A stretch of DNA of 64,000 bases from Cichorium intybus (Eukaryota > Streptophyta > Magnoliopsida > Asterales > Asteraceae), in the NCBI GenBank assembly GCA_023525715.1, contig CM042012.1, positions 53,931,004 through 53,995,003 of the forward strand. Reading direction: 5' to 3'. The translations under genes were made by a program, and so were the position numbers. Shown in pieces: positions 25,358-34,873 of this stretch (its first letter is position 1; each line of letters begins with the position of its first letter). The notes beneath the pieces are model-generated. The model worked only from the letters and a program-made list of their open reading frames with translations, ran no database searches and had not been told where the DNA came from.

Positions 25358-25610
25358 GACTCTAAGTCAACTGATTCCAAAATCCTATCCTCTGGATCTT
25401 TGGGTGATTCATTTCTTGCCATATGCGCTTAATAAAGAACTTAATCATCATCTGACTCTAAGTCAAATGATTCCAAAGTCCTGTCCAACTGGATCTTTGG
25501 GTGATTCATTTCTTGACACATTAAGAACTCAATTCATCATGAGACTCTAAGTCAAATGATTCCAAAGTCCTGTCCAACTGGACCTTTGGTTGAATTGATT
25601 CTTACAACAT
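25358..25610. repeat. Three-copy tandem repeat, about 90-96-bp period
   Basis: GACTCTAAGTCAA begins at 25358, 25454 and 25543, followed each time by GATTCCAAA.TCCT and TGGA.CTTTGG. The minus-strand translation of the units reads similar to ESPKDPxDRxLESxDLES, so they may be an expanded piece of the gag-like region. Confidence 0.85.
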
Positions 25611-26375
25611 TTGTTTTAACAATCATAAGGGACACAATTCCTAAATCCAAACACTTTGGATGTATCAATATTCAAGTTATTACTAATCATGCATTCAACA
25701 CAATCATACAACATTTCAAGGATATTTCAAACAACGTGTGCTAAAAGAAAATTGACAATTTTATTAAAACAAAATCATTGAACAATGTATTATATGATAG
25801 ACAATGTCATACGCATCTAATAAGCTAATAACATGATTTCAATATCTAACTAAACTCTAAAACTGCATGAGTTTCAGATCCAGTCTGAATATGCTCCTAT
25901 GCAACAACATCCTACATCCTATAGAGTCTATGCATACAGAGCAAATGTGAGAAACACATCATGTATCAAGGAATTAAGGATCAAGGGTTCTGAGTTTTAA
26001 GATATTCATGAGTTGCCAAACTGTTCGGCTTCAGAGCATTTTCCAATCTTTCCGTGACTGTGTCCCAACCTGTGGATTCCCAGTTTGAAACATCGAGGAA
26101 CCGGTCCAGACGATCTGGATCATCTCTTGATGTGTCCTATTACTGGACTCAATCCCGAATCAGCTGAATCAATGGAACTATGTTTTTCTATGAACGACTC
26201 ATACAGAGTCAACATTGAATGCATGTCCACGATTGTCTTATCTGGTTTCCCTTCCTGTACATCAGGATGAACTGATCAGCGAGTCAAGCTAATGCTTTAA
26301 CTCCCGATCAAAAGGGGACCAAATTTATACAGTTCACCTATGTGTCTCTCAGGCTTGAGAACATGTGAACTGGTG

Positions 26376-26780
26376 CTACTTCCTGCATACTTCAAACTCT
26401 TTGAAGATCTTAGTTCGTCCTTTCTCAACCAGTTCATGGAACTTTTTCACAACTAGTTGTGTTAACTTATCTGACCCCAGGAATTCTAAATTCCTGCGGA
26501 ACTCGGGGTCAATGATCAATAGTATTAGGCAACGAACTTTCCTTGACTTATCAATCAAGGAGTCATGCTCATCACAAGCTACTGTGTGATGTCATGCTTT
26601 GGGGGGCGGACATTCAGTCAGATATGGCTTGCCAGCAAAACAGAGAACTATTCTCTATTTATGAAGCCATACCATATAGTTCATGCCAGTCAGCCTTTCC
26701 ATATTTGGCAGGTGCATTCTGATGCTTTCAGAAATGGGCAAAGGAGGAGAAGGAGGAGAATTGACACTAGACATCTATAA
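26376..26780 (-). pseudogene. Copia gag-like remnant
   Basis: On the minus strand an ATG near 26778 opens MSSVNSPPSPPLPISES, then ERLTGMNYMVWLHK, a stop, and RIVLCFAGKPYLTE. A second open piece (26558-26376) reads KVRCLILLIIDPEFRRNLEF and VVKKFHELVEKGRTKIFKEF. The spacing and the pattern LTGxNYxxW..RIVL..GK and ARCL.L....D match the N-terminal half of Copia gag (UBN2-type) proteins. Stop codons interrupt it. It sits next to the primer-binding side of the element, as gag should. Identification is by motif pattern only. Confidence 0.5.
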
Positions 26781-27109
26781 AATAAACATAATTTATTAGT
26801 TTAATTGATCCTTTTAAATAATTACCCAATTAGCTATTTAATAAGGCTAGGATCCAAAATGCCCCAACTATGGTGTGAAGAGGGATGCCGTAATCACAAC
26901 ATATTAGTCGTTAAGGTAGATAAACATTTATCAATTCCATCCTATGAAATTCCTAGATCTGTTGAGATTCATTTAACTTTTTAATGACATGTTTAATCTC
27001 GGATGTGCTCCACTGTTTGTGACTGGAATGCCGATGATCACAAACTGGATGTGAATAACCATGCAAATTAGGTTGGTACTCTCAATGTCATTTATCATCT
27101 CTAATTGAT

Positions 27110-27139
27110 GTGCCGGTTAACCACACGCGCTCCATCAAC
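27110..27139. repeat. Conserved-loop hairpin motif, copy 3
   Basis: GTGCCGGTTAACCACACGCG then CTCCATCAAC. The flanks TCATTTATCAT..TTGATG and CATCAACAATGATAAATCATG pair into a long imperfect stem. Confidence 0.8.
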
Positions 27140-27190
27140 AATGATAAATCATGAGAAACCCATTACCACTCTTTATGAACCCCTATTAGT

Positions 27191-27220
27191 GTGCCGATAA
27201 ACCACACACGCTCCACTAAT
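27191..27220. repeat. Conserved-loop hairpin motif, copy 4
   Basis: GTGCCGATAAACCACACACG then CTCCACTAAT. The flanks CTTTATGAACCCCTATTAGTG (first 20 bases used) and CACTAATGTTTCATAAAGTG pair into a stem unrelated in sequence to copy 3. Confidence 0.8.
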
Positions 27221-28130
27221 GTTTCATAAAGTGTAATGTGCAATTTCATGAGTTAGCATCTATTCACATTTTTTCTAAAGTAACTAGATTTGGGATTTTT
27301 TGTTAGAGATGTTCTAGTACTTTCATTAATAACATTATACTTTTAATGAGATTAAGTTGGTCCTATCAAACCCGTTCTGCTAACGACTCTCCACTGATCA
27401 GGCGAGCGGTGGGTGAGAGTGGACACCCATTAGACTGCCATTTTATAGGCAGTCTCCTTATACCTACTTTATAGATCAGCTTCGTGAATGAGGCCTACTA
27501 TTGATTTGACTAACCATTAAATCTTATACATATAATATTAACTTTTAATTTTAATATATATAAGATGAATTTTAAACCTTTTAAAATGTTTTTGGTTTAT
27601 CTTTTAATTTATTAGAATTTAAACTATTAAATTTAAATTAAATTAAACCTTTTAAAATCGATTTAATTGTCCTTTAATTAAACCATTAATTAAATTAATT
27701 AAATTTTGATATTTTAAACCTTTTAAAATATTTTGGGATTTATCTTTTAATTTTTTGCCAATTTAAAACAATTTAAATCTAATTAAATTAAATCCTTGAA
27801 TTATCTTTTAATTAACAATTAATTAAATTAATTCAAATGTAGATAGGTTTTATCAAATTAATCAAATTAATTAAAACCTATCTTAAACCCCCTAATTTTC
27901 GATTTCAAATAATGGGTTTAAGGTTATCCATTTAATTAATCAAATTAAAGTTACCAAAAATAGAAAGCCTTCTAAAACCCTAGCAAAAATTCGAAAATCA
28001 TAAGGGGGGTGGCTAGGGTTTTCAAAACCCTAACCCTAAATCGATTTCAGCCCCATTAGGGTTTAGAAGCTATAAACCCTAATTTTTAGGAAAACAATTA
28101 CAGCAGTTCAACAAGAAAACAACCAAAAAT

Positions 28131-28141
28131 CTCTGATACCA
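28131..28141 (-). other. Primer-binding site (initiator tRNA-Met type)
   Basis: On the minus strand TGGTATCAGAG, the common plant Copia primer-binding sequence, sits one base inside the right LTR. It fixes the element's orientation. Confidence 0.85.
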
Positions 28142-28142
28142 C

Positions 28143-28920
28143 TGAAGGGTTTTATGCAAATCTATCAACTAAAAATCCTAAGTTCACATGCAACCTATAA
28201 GGATGTATGTTTTCTTCTAATTGAACATATAATAATTCCTAAAGGCTTATAAGAAATTAACTAAATAAACAAAATCAGAAAAACTAACCTTTTAGGATTT
28301 CTTGGAAGCAAAGCAGCACAAGTGTCCTGCCTCAAATGAAGTCACACCCAAGCTAGGAGGGAGGTCACGAAATTCTTGAGAGGAATGAGAGTATAATGGC
28401 GCAGAAAAGAGGGTTCTGGGGCTTCCTATTTATAGGCCCCAGCTGATAACCAGATAAACCTTTAGAGATAAGCCTTTTTGAATTCAAATAAGATAAAACC
28501 TTTTATCTATTAATTCAAATCTATTTATCCCTTATTATTAATCTCGAAATTATATATATTCCATATATAAATTTCGTGGTCATCTAGCCTACTAAAACTG
28601 TCACTTACTCAACTATTGAATAATTACAATTTCAGTCCCTGCACCTTTAATTAATTAAATTAATCACCAAATTAAATCCAATTAATTCCAGATTAATTTA
28701 TAATCAATTAATATAGTTTCTAATTAATATATTATCACTTTAATATATTAATAAACTATTTATTTAATTTCTATTGATTTATTAATCACATAATAAACCA
28801 ATCTCTCTCTACTGAACTTTCTACCAAACCTTCAGCTATGAGGACAACCCAAATGGACTTTGCTATTATTAATTAGGTAAATACAAATTATTAGTCATGG
28901 CTTAGACACCTAATCCAACA
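28143..28920 (-). repeat. 5' LTR (minus strand) of the 8.9-kb element
   Basis: It is 778 bp, near-identical to 20051-20830, with TGAAGGGTTTT at the low-coordinate end and TAATCCAACA at the high end. Confidence 0.9.
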
Positions 28921-29203
28921 GTAACCCCCCCCCCCCCGGTAGTTGTTCAAACATTTGTACAACTTAATTGTTTCTCTGGGACCACATTTTTAAAACATGA
29001 CACGAGGTCATGAGAAAAGTTTTAAAAGTTGACATTTTGTCACATAATGATTTAAAACACGATGGAATAACGTTTATGCGCTTTTAGCGCTATTGTGCTT
29101 TTAAAGTTTATGCGTTTTTGGCGCTACTGTGTTTTAAAGTTTATGCACTTTTGGCGTTATTATGTTTTTAAAAAAAATTAAAAAAAAATCGGGGTGTTAC
29201 AAC
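28921..29203. repeat. Right end of the outer composite element
   Basis: After the duplicated GTAAC and a run of 13 C, the segment continues to the terminus CGGGGTGTTACA. It contains AGCGCTATTGTGCTTTTAAAG-type text complementary to the start of the 13945 segment. Confidence 0.75.
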
Positions 29204-29742
29204 CATAGAATCACCGAAAACAAGTTCCCAAATATGGCAGCATGGGAAATATTGAAAGAAAAATCGAAATGGCTTGGAGGCGAGGAAATGGAAATGAATT
29301 CCTCCAAATGAAGCAAGACATCCGACTCCAACGACTTTACGAACTCCACTTCCAATGCACACTGTTCACCTCATCCAGTCGATGTTGAGGCCGGCAATGA
29401 AGATTCCCCACAACCGTCAACACATTCCCAGCAAAGAAAAGAGAAAAAGGTGTTACATCTTCATCAATTCCTGAGGGATATCAGACCATCGTGGAAAAGA
29501 TATACGAACTGGCAAAGGCTAATGTGGATGAAGCACACAAGAAAGACACCCTTCGTGCAAAGAAAATGGCTGTTCTAATTACACAGGATGAGGAATCGAA
29601 GAGGAAATCAGCCCTTATTGAGCAAGAGATAGAAGAGCTCAAATGGGCACGTGAACAAAAAGATTTAAAATTCTTTCTTCGCCCCCATGACCATTTGACC
29701 GGACCTCAACTGACATTGGTTCTTGGGAAAAATAGCAAATAG
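29204..29742 (+). pseudogene. Myb/SANT-like (PIF/Harbinger ORF1-type) protein, 3' half
   Basis: The reading continues the 5' half at 12608-13096 directly: RITENKFPNMAAWEILKEKS, KWLGGEEMEMNSSK, a stop, then SNDFTNSTSNAHCSP, and after a frame change GYQTIVEKIYELAKANVDEA and KMAVLITQDEESKRKSALIE, ending HLTGPQLTLVLGKNSK and TAG at 29740. Such proteins end in a Lys/Glu-rich coiled coil, visible here at 29490-29690. One stop and at least one frameshift make it inactive even without the insertion. The 430-bp tandem repeats start 12 bp downstream. Confidence 0.85.
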
Positions 29743-30821
29743 CACAGAAGCACGGTTGGGAATTTTATGTTGTTTGTGAACGCTCTTTAGGATTTTATTT
29801 TCGTATTTAGATTGTTTTTATATTTAGGATTAAATTTCTTGTATTTAGGATTTAATTTCCCGTATTTAAGTTGTTTCTAATTTTTTTAATGGTGTGTTTT
29901 TTTAATTAAATGTTATTTGACTTTTTAATTTAATGTTATTTATGATTTTTATTTTAATAATTGTATTTTATTATTATTTATAATATTAAATTAAATGTTA
30001 AAATTTATTTATTAAATTAATAAATGCATTTAAAAATCAAATATCTGATCTGGCATTATGGGTTCAGGTTCCATGGGTGAAATATTTGTGAAAGATGGAA
30101 AAAGATGGAAGTGAGAGGAGAGAGAAAATGTGACGTAGAGAATAGATTCAGTGGGTATTACTACCACCCCCCCCCCCAAAACCCGGTTAGGAATTTTATG
30201 TTGTTTGTGAACGCTCTTTAGGATTTTATTTTCGTATTTAGGTTGTTTTTATATTTAGGATTAAATTTCTTGTATTTAGTATTTAATTTCCCGTATTTAA
30301 GTTGTTTCTAATTTTTTTAATGGTGTGTTTTTTTAATTAAATGTTATTTGACTTTTTAACTTAATTTTATTTGTGATTTTTATTTTAATAATTGTATTTT
30401 ATTATTATTTATAATATTAAATTAAATGTTAAAATTCATTTATTAAATTAATAAATGCATTTAAAAATCGAATATCTGATGTGGCATTGTGGGTTCAGGT
30501 TCCATGGGTGAAAGATTTGTGAAAGATGGAAAAAGATGGAAGTGAGAGGAGAGAGAAAAGGTGACGTAGAGAATGGATTCAGTGGATATTACTACCCCCT
30601 CCCCCCAAAACCCGGTTGGGAATTTTATGTTGTTTGTGAATGCTCTGTATGATTTTATTTTCGTATTTAGGTTGTTTTTATATTTAGGATTAAATTTCTT
30701 GTATTTAGGATCTATGCAGTTATTGCAGTCAAAAATCAAATAGCGGTCATATACCGAGATTTAAAAAAGCGGTTATCGTGGTGGTATAGCGTTGAGATAG
30801 CGGTTTTTAATATTACGTAGA

Positions 30822-30946
<125 letters not shown>

Positions 30947-31044
30947 CACACACATATACTATGTAGAATTAATATCACAAAAAATTTATATGGAACTCGT
31001 AGCATAAAATATATGGTAGTGTTATAGTGTCAAACATAATTGAT

Positions 31045-31320
31045 TGCAATTCACGGGTTTGACATCAGAGTCAACATCGTCTAAGACATTCACTTCTTCA
31101 TCTAGGTCATCAACACCATCAAGATCTTCCACTTGATCTCTAATCTCATAATCATCGTCTCTATAACGCTCCCTTTTGCTCCTAGTACGTGGACCCGTGT
31201 CTACATTTGTCTACATTTCCTCCCCTTCCTCTCACAGCTGACCAAATAAGACCATCATTTTCATTCACAAAGTCTTGAAGCTTATCCTCCGTCGGTATCG
31301 TCCACTCATCATTTTCCTCC
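31045..31320 (-). pseudogene. hAT transposase C-terminal tail remnant
   Basis: The minus strand reads DEWTIPTEDKLQDFVNENDG, then GLIWSAVRGRGGNVD, and in a shifted frame YEIRDQVEDLDGVDDLDEEV. This acidic tail after the dimerisation domain is typical of plant hAT transposases. It has frameshifts and no upstream catalytic region. Confidence 0.5.
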
Positions 31321-31949
31321 ACGTCTCTCAATAAAATATGATCGATTTTGCTCCTAGTACTTGGACATTTGGCCGCGTGTCTAGTATATGTTTGATCGAC
31401 TAGCCCCGAAATAAATAGCCCAAAATGTCATTTTAGAAAATAGCGGTATTTCACCGCAATAAAGCAATCGATATAGCGGTCAAATCGCGGTAAATCTCGG
31501 CGCAAATCTCAGTTCCGCAATTCCCAACCGCTATTCGTAACCGCTATTTTATCTAGGACCGAACCGAGATCTCACCGAGATCTCGGCGCTATTGACTGCA
31601 TAGTTTAGGATTTAATTTCCCGTATTTAAGTTGTTTCTAATTTTTTTAATGGTGTGTTTTTTTAATTAAATGTTATTTGACTTTTTAACTTAATGTTATT
31701 TGTGATTTTTATTTTAATAATTGTATTTTATTATTATTTATAATATTAAATTAAATGTTAAAATTCATTTATTAAATTAATAAATGCATTTAAAAATCGA
31801 ATATCTGATGTGGCATTGGAGGTTCTGGTTCCATGGGTGAAATATTTGTGAAAGATGGAAAAAAATGGAAGTAAGAGAAGAGAGAAAAGGTGACGTAAAG
31901 TATGGATTCAATGAGTATTAGTGTATTACTTACCCCCACCCCCAAACCC

Positions 31950-32098
31950 TAAGATACCAAACCAAATCCGCGATATACCTTGTTTGGACATGACCCTTTT
32001 TGCATCACTGAAACTTTGATGGTCAATTTGTAAAATTTAAAAGTTTAGACGCTAATACGGTATTGGGTCGTCCAAAATCCCGACTGCCAAACGCAGTG
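31950..32098 (+). promoter_or_regulatory. Short 5' flank of the PPR gene
   Basis: Only about 150 bp separate the tandem repeats from the PPR start. No clear TATA box is present. The proximal promoter must be short, or must include the repeat array. Confidence 0.3.
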
Positions 32099-34420
32099 AT
32101 GATGAACACATCGTCGTCTCCCCCAAAACCTCCCTTAAATCCTTCTGATATCACTGAAACACTAACCAAAATCCTCGCCACAAACACCCCTTCCACCTCT
32201 CTCACTTCTTCAATCTCCGAATTCATCCCACATTTGACTCCTGGAATCATCCACGCAATCATCTCCTCCAAAACCCTTAAATCAAATCCCCAGGCACTCT
32301 TAAATTTCTTCAAAATCTCCCAAATTCACGCTCCCAATTTTGTCAATGGCTCCCCCGCAACTCTCCCTTCGTTCTTCGAGGTGCTCCGAACACTATTCGC
32401 CCACAACAAGTGGTCCGATGCCAAAACTCTCCTTGTCAAATTCATCGGTGCCGACACGCGCCACCGTCTCCTCCGGACCATCATCCACCCCACTCGCGAT
32501 ATCCCTCGTCACTCCAAAGCTCTTTACGACACAGCTATTGGTGCTTATGTCCAGATGGGATACCCTCAATTGGCCATGATTGTGTTTAGGAGGATGAAGA
32601 GACTCAGGATTTGCCCTAAACTCATTACCTGCAACACATTGCTTAATTCTCTGGTAAAACACTCATCCTCCCGTTCCATTTTGTATTCTAGAGAAGTAAT
32701 TAATGATGCTATTCAACTTGGTGTCGTTCCAAATGTGAATATGTTCAATATCATGATTAATGGCTATTGTTTAGAGAACAAATTTATCGATGCCAAGGAT
32801 TTGATGAACAAAATGAAAGAATTCAACTGTCTACCCGATAATGTAACTTACAACACTTTGTTAAACGCCTTATGCAAGAAGGGTAGATTGAAGGAAGTTA
32901 GAGAATTACTGTTAGATATGAAGAATCAAGGTTTATTTCCAAATCGCCACACTTATAACACTTTAGTTCATGGTTATTGTCAAAGAAAAGGGTGTTTGAC
33001 AGAAGCTACTCATATATTCGATCTCATGACACAAAACAACCTCTTGCCTGATATTTGGACTTACAACACATTAATTAGTGGACTTTGTGATGAAGGAAAG
33101 ATCAAAGAAGCCATTAAACTTATCAACAAAATGGAGAATTTGAAATTGTTTCCCGATATCATTACTTACAATACATTGATAGACGGTTGCTTCAAGTGTA
33201 AGAAAAGTTCTGAAGCAATCAAGTTTCTTGATTTGATGAAAGAAAGAGGAATAAAAAGAAACGAGGTAACTTACAATATACTTATAAAATGGCATTGTAA
33301 AGAAGGTGACATGGATAAAGTTCATGAAACAATAAACGATATGGAAGCTAGTGGATTTTTTCCCGATAGTGTAACATATAATACTTTGATTAAAGGTTAT
33401 TCCAAAGTGGGTAATCTAAAAGAAGCATTAAAGATCATGAAAGAAATGAATGGTAGAGGTTTAAAAATGGACACTTTTACCCTCAATACCGTTCTCCACG
33501 CCTTGTGTCTAGAGAAGAAGCTAGATGAAGCCTATGAGTTCCTTAAAGATTCCAAGAAACGAGGTTATATAATTGATGAAGTGAGCTATGGAACTTTAAT
33601 GACGGGGTACTTCAAGAATGAAAATATTGAAAAGGGTATGAATCTTTGGGATGAAATGAAGGAGAAAGAGATTGTTCCTAGTGTAATTACATATAATACG
33701 GTTATTTTTGGGCTATGTAAATCGGGAAAAATGGAGCAAGCAATAACCAAGTTAAATGAGCTTCTTGAAAATGGATTATCTCCCGATGAAAAAACATATA
33801 ACACGATTATTCTTGGGTATTGTTGGGAGGGTGATGTTGAAAAGGCGATTAAGTTTCATAATGATATGATTAAGAACAATTTTAATCCGGATGTTTACAC
33901 GTGTAACATTCTTTTACACGGGCTTTGTAGTAAAGGGTTAGTGGAAAAAGCTTTTACTCTTTTTAATACATGGGTTTCAAATGGAAAGATGGTGGATTTA
34001 GTAACTTATAATACATTAGTGTCATGTTTGTGTAAAGAGGGTAGATTTAAAGATGTCAAGGACTTTGTTCTTGAAATGAAAAGAAAGAATCTTGGACCGG
34101 ATAAATATACGTATAATGCGGTTGTTGGTGCGGTTTCAGATGGTGGGAAAAATCCGGATTTGGAGGATTTGATGGAAAAGATGATTGATTGGGGGAGATT
34201 TGATGATTTGGATACTTGTGGGGTTATGGAGGAATTAGATGGAAGTTCAGGGGGGTATTCGGAAAATATCGATAGGCTTTGTAGTGAAGGGAAGTATCGG
34301 GATGCAATGTGTGTTTTTGGTGAAGTGTTGGAGAAAGGTGTGGCTGTGAAGAAATCGACTTGTATTAATTTAATGTGTGCATTTATCAAGAGAGAAATCA
34401 GCAGGTCAAATTCCGTTTGA
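32099..34420 (+). CDS. P-class pentatricopeptide repeat protein
   Basis: A single intron-less frame of 773 codons. I use the ATG at 32099 (MMNTSSSPPKPP); the frame stays open upstream but has no ATG there. After about 170 residues, containing FIPHLTPGIIHAIISS and NPQALLNFFKISQ, come about 15 consecutive 35-residue PPR motifs, easily seen as VTYNTLLNALCKKGR, HTYNTLVHGYC, WTYNTLISGLC, ITYNTLIDGC, VTYNTLIKGYSK, KTYNTIILGYC and VTYNTLVSCLC. There is no E, DYW or SMR extension, so it is P-class. Such proteins bind single-stranded RNA, usually in mitochondria or chloroplasts, through residues 5 and 35 of each repeat. The N-terminal layout recalls Arabidopsis At2g16880, a tentative match. It converges with the IQD gene. 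No damage is seen. Confidence 0.93.
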   Translation: MMNTSSSPPKPPLNPSDITETLTKILATNTPSTSLTSSISEFIPHLTPGIIHAIISSKTLKSNPQALLNFFKISQIHAPNFVNGSPATLPSFFEVLRTLFAHNKWSDAKTLLVKFIGADTRHRLLRTIIHPTRDIPRHSKALYDTAIGAYVQMGYPQLAMIVFRRMKRLRICPKLITCNTLLNSLVKHSSSRSILYSREVINDAIQLGVVPNVNMFNIMINGYCLENKFIDAKDLMNKMKEFNCLPDNVTYNTLLNALCKKGRLKEVRELLLDMKNQGLFPNRHTYNTLVHGYCQRKGCLTEATHIFDLMTQNNLLPDIWTYNTLISGLCDEGKIKEAIKLINKMENLKLFPDIITYNTLIDGCFKCKKSSEAIKFLDLMKERGIKRNEVTYNILIKWHCKEGDMDKVHETINDMEASGFFPDSVTYNTLIKGYSKVGNLKEALKIMKEMNGRGLKMDTFTLNTVLHALCLEKKLDEAYEFLKDSKKRGYIIDEVSYGTLMTGYFKNENIEKGMNLWDEMKEKEIVPSVITYNTVIFGLCKSGKMEQAITKLNELLENGLSPDEKTYNTIILGYCWEGDVEKAIKFHNDMIKNNFNPDVYTCNILLHGLCSKGLVEKAFTLFNTWVSNGKMVDLVTYNTLVSCLCKEGRFKDVKDFVLEMKRKNLGPDKYTYNAVVGAVSDGGKNPDLEDLMEKMIDWGRFDDLDTCGVMEELDGSSGGYSENIDRLCSEGKYRDAMCVFGEVLEKGVAVKKSTCINLMCAFIKREISRSNSV

Positions 34421-34873
34421 TTCCAGTGAAAAAAGTCAAAGATGCACTTTGGACATAAAGGTTCCTCTTCTATTTGAATCGTTTTATTTTCATTTTTATG
34501 ACTTTAGATAGCCTAAGAAGAGGGTCAAATAGAAAATATCATTACATCAGTATTGGAATTATTAAAAATGTGAAATGCAAAAACTTACGAACTTACAAAT
34601 GCATGTTTACCAACATGTATGATTCATTTTCATGTGAAAGTAGTTTAGAAAAGTTTTGTGAACGATAAATTATTAAAAAGATTTGTATGATCAGTAATTA
34701 TTTATATCATAATTAGATTATTCGATCAACACGTATAATTGCGGTATCAAAATCTTCGATCATATGAGCTCTTCCTTTTTCATTTATGCATAAATTATTG
34801 TACAATATGACGAGTACATACATTTATACTTTTTTCTTTTCTCCCACAAAAACCAACAATAACCTTCCCATTT
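34421..34873. other. Intergenic space between convergent PPR and IQD genes
   Basis: Likely holds both 3' UTRs. ATTTATGCATAAATTATTG (34782) is a possible poly(A) region. No other feature is visible. Confidence 0.5.

Larger units (their letters stand above)
20051..28920 (-). mobile_element. Copia-type LTR retrotransposon, largely non-coding interior
   Basis: The two LTRs, 20051-20830 and 28143-28920, are nearly identical (I count about 14 differences in 780 bp). GTAAC is duplicated at 20046-20050 and 28921-28925. The primer-binding site lies beside the right LTR, so the element is on the minus strand and the left copy is its 3' LTR. The 7.3-kb interior keeps only a decayed gag-like region near the primer-binding side; I find no integrase, reverse transcriptase or RNase H motifs. 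It therefore resembles a large non-autonomous derivative that would need polymerase from a relative. A sister copy begins at 60791. Confidence 0.85.
13097..29203. mobile_element. Composite LTR-type insertion with ACCAT target duplication
   Basis: The block begins TGTAACGCCCC and ends CGGGGTGTTACA, an extended TG..CA inverted tip seen in many plant Gypsy LTRs. It is flanked by ACCAT at 13092-13096 and 29204-29208. Excision joins two halves of the Myb/SANT-like ORF in frame (SQYH to RITENKF). Inside are a second inverted-tip start at 13945 (TGTAACGCCCCAAATTTT), whose GCGC-rich start is the reverse complement of the sequence just inside the right end, a 4.4-kb inverted repeat and a complete Copia-type element. 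No gag or pol of the outer element is visible, so it may be LTR sequence only, rearranged in opposing orientations. The family (Gypsy) is inferred from the tips alone. Confidence 0.75.

Noticed and set aside
32063..32098. Upstream extension of the PPR frame
   Set aside because: It begins at TTG, not ATG; the first ATG is at 32099.
32340..32662. Other frames overlapping the PPR gene
   Set aside because: They are shadows of the long PPR frame, which has clear repeat periodicity.
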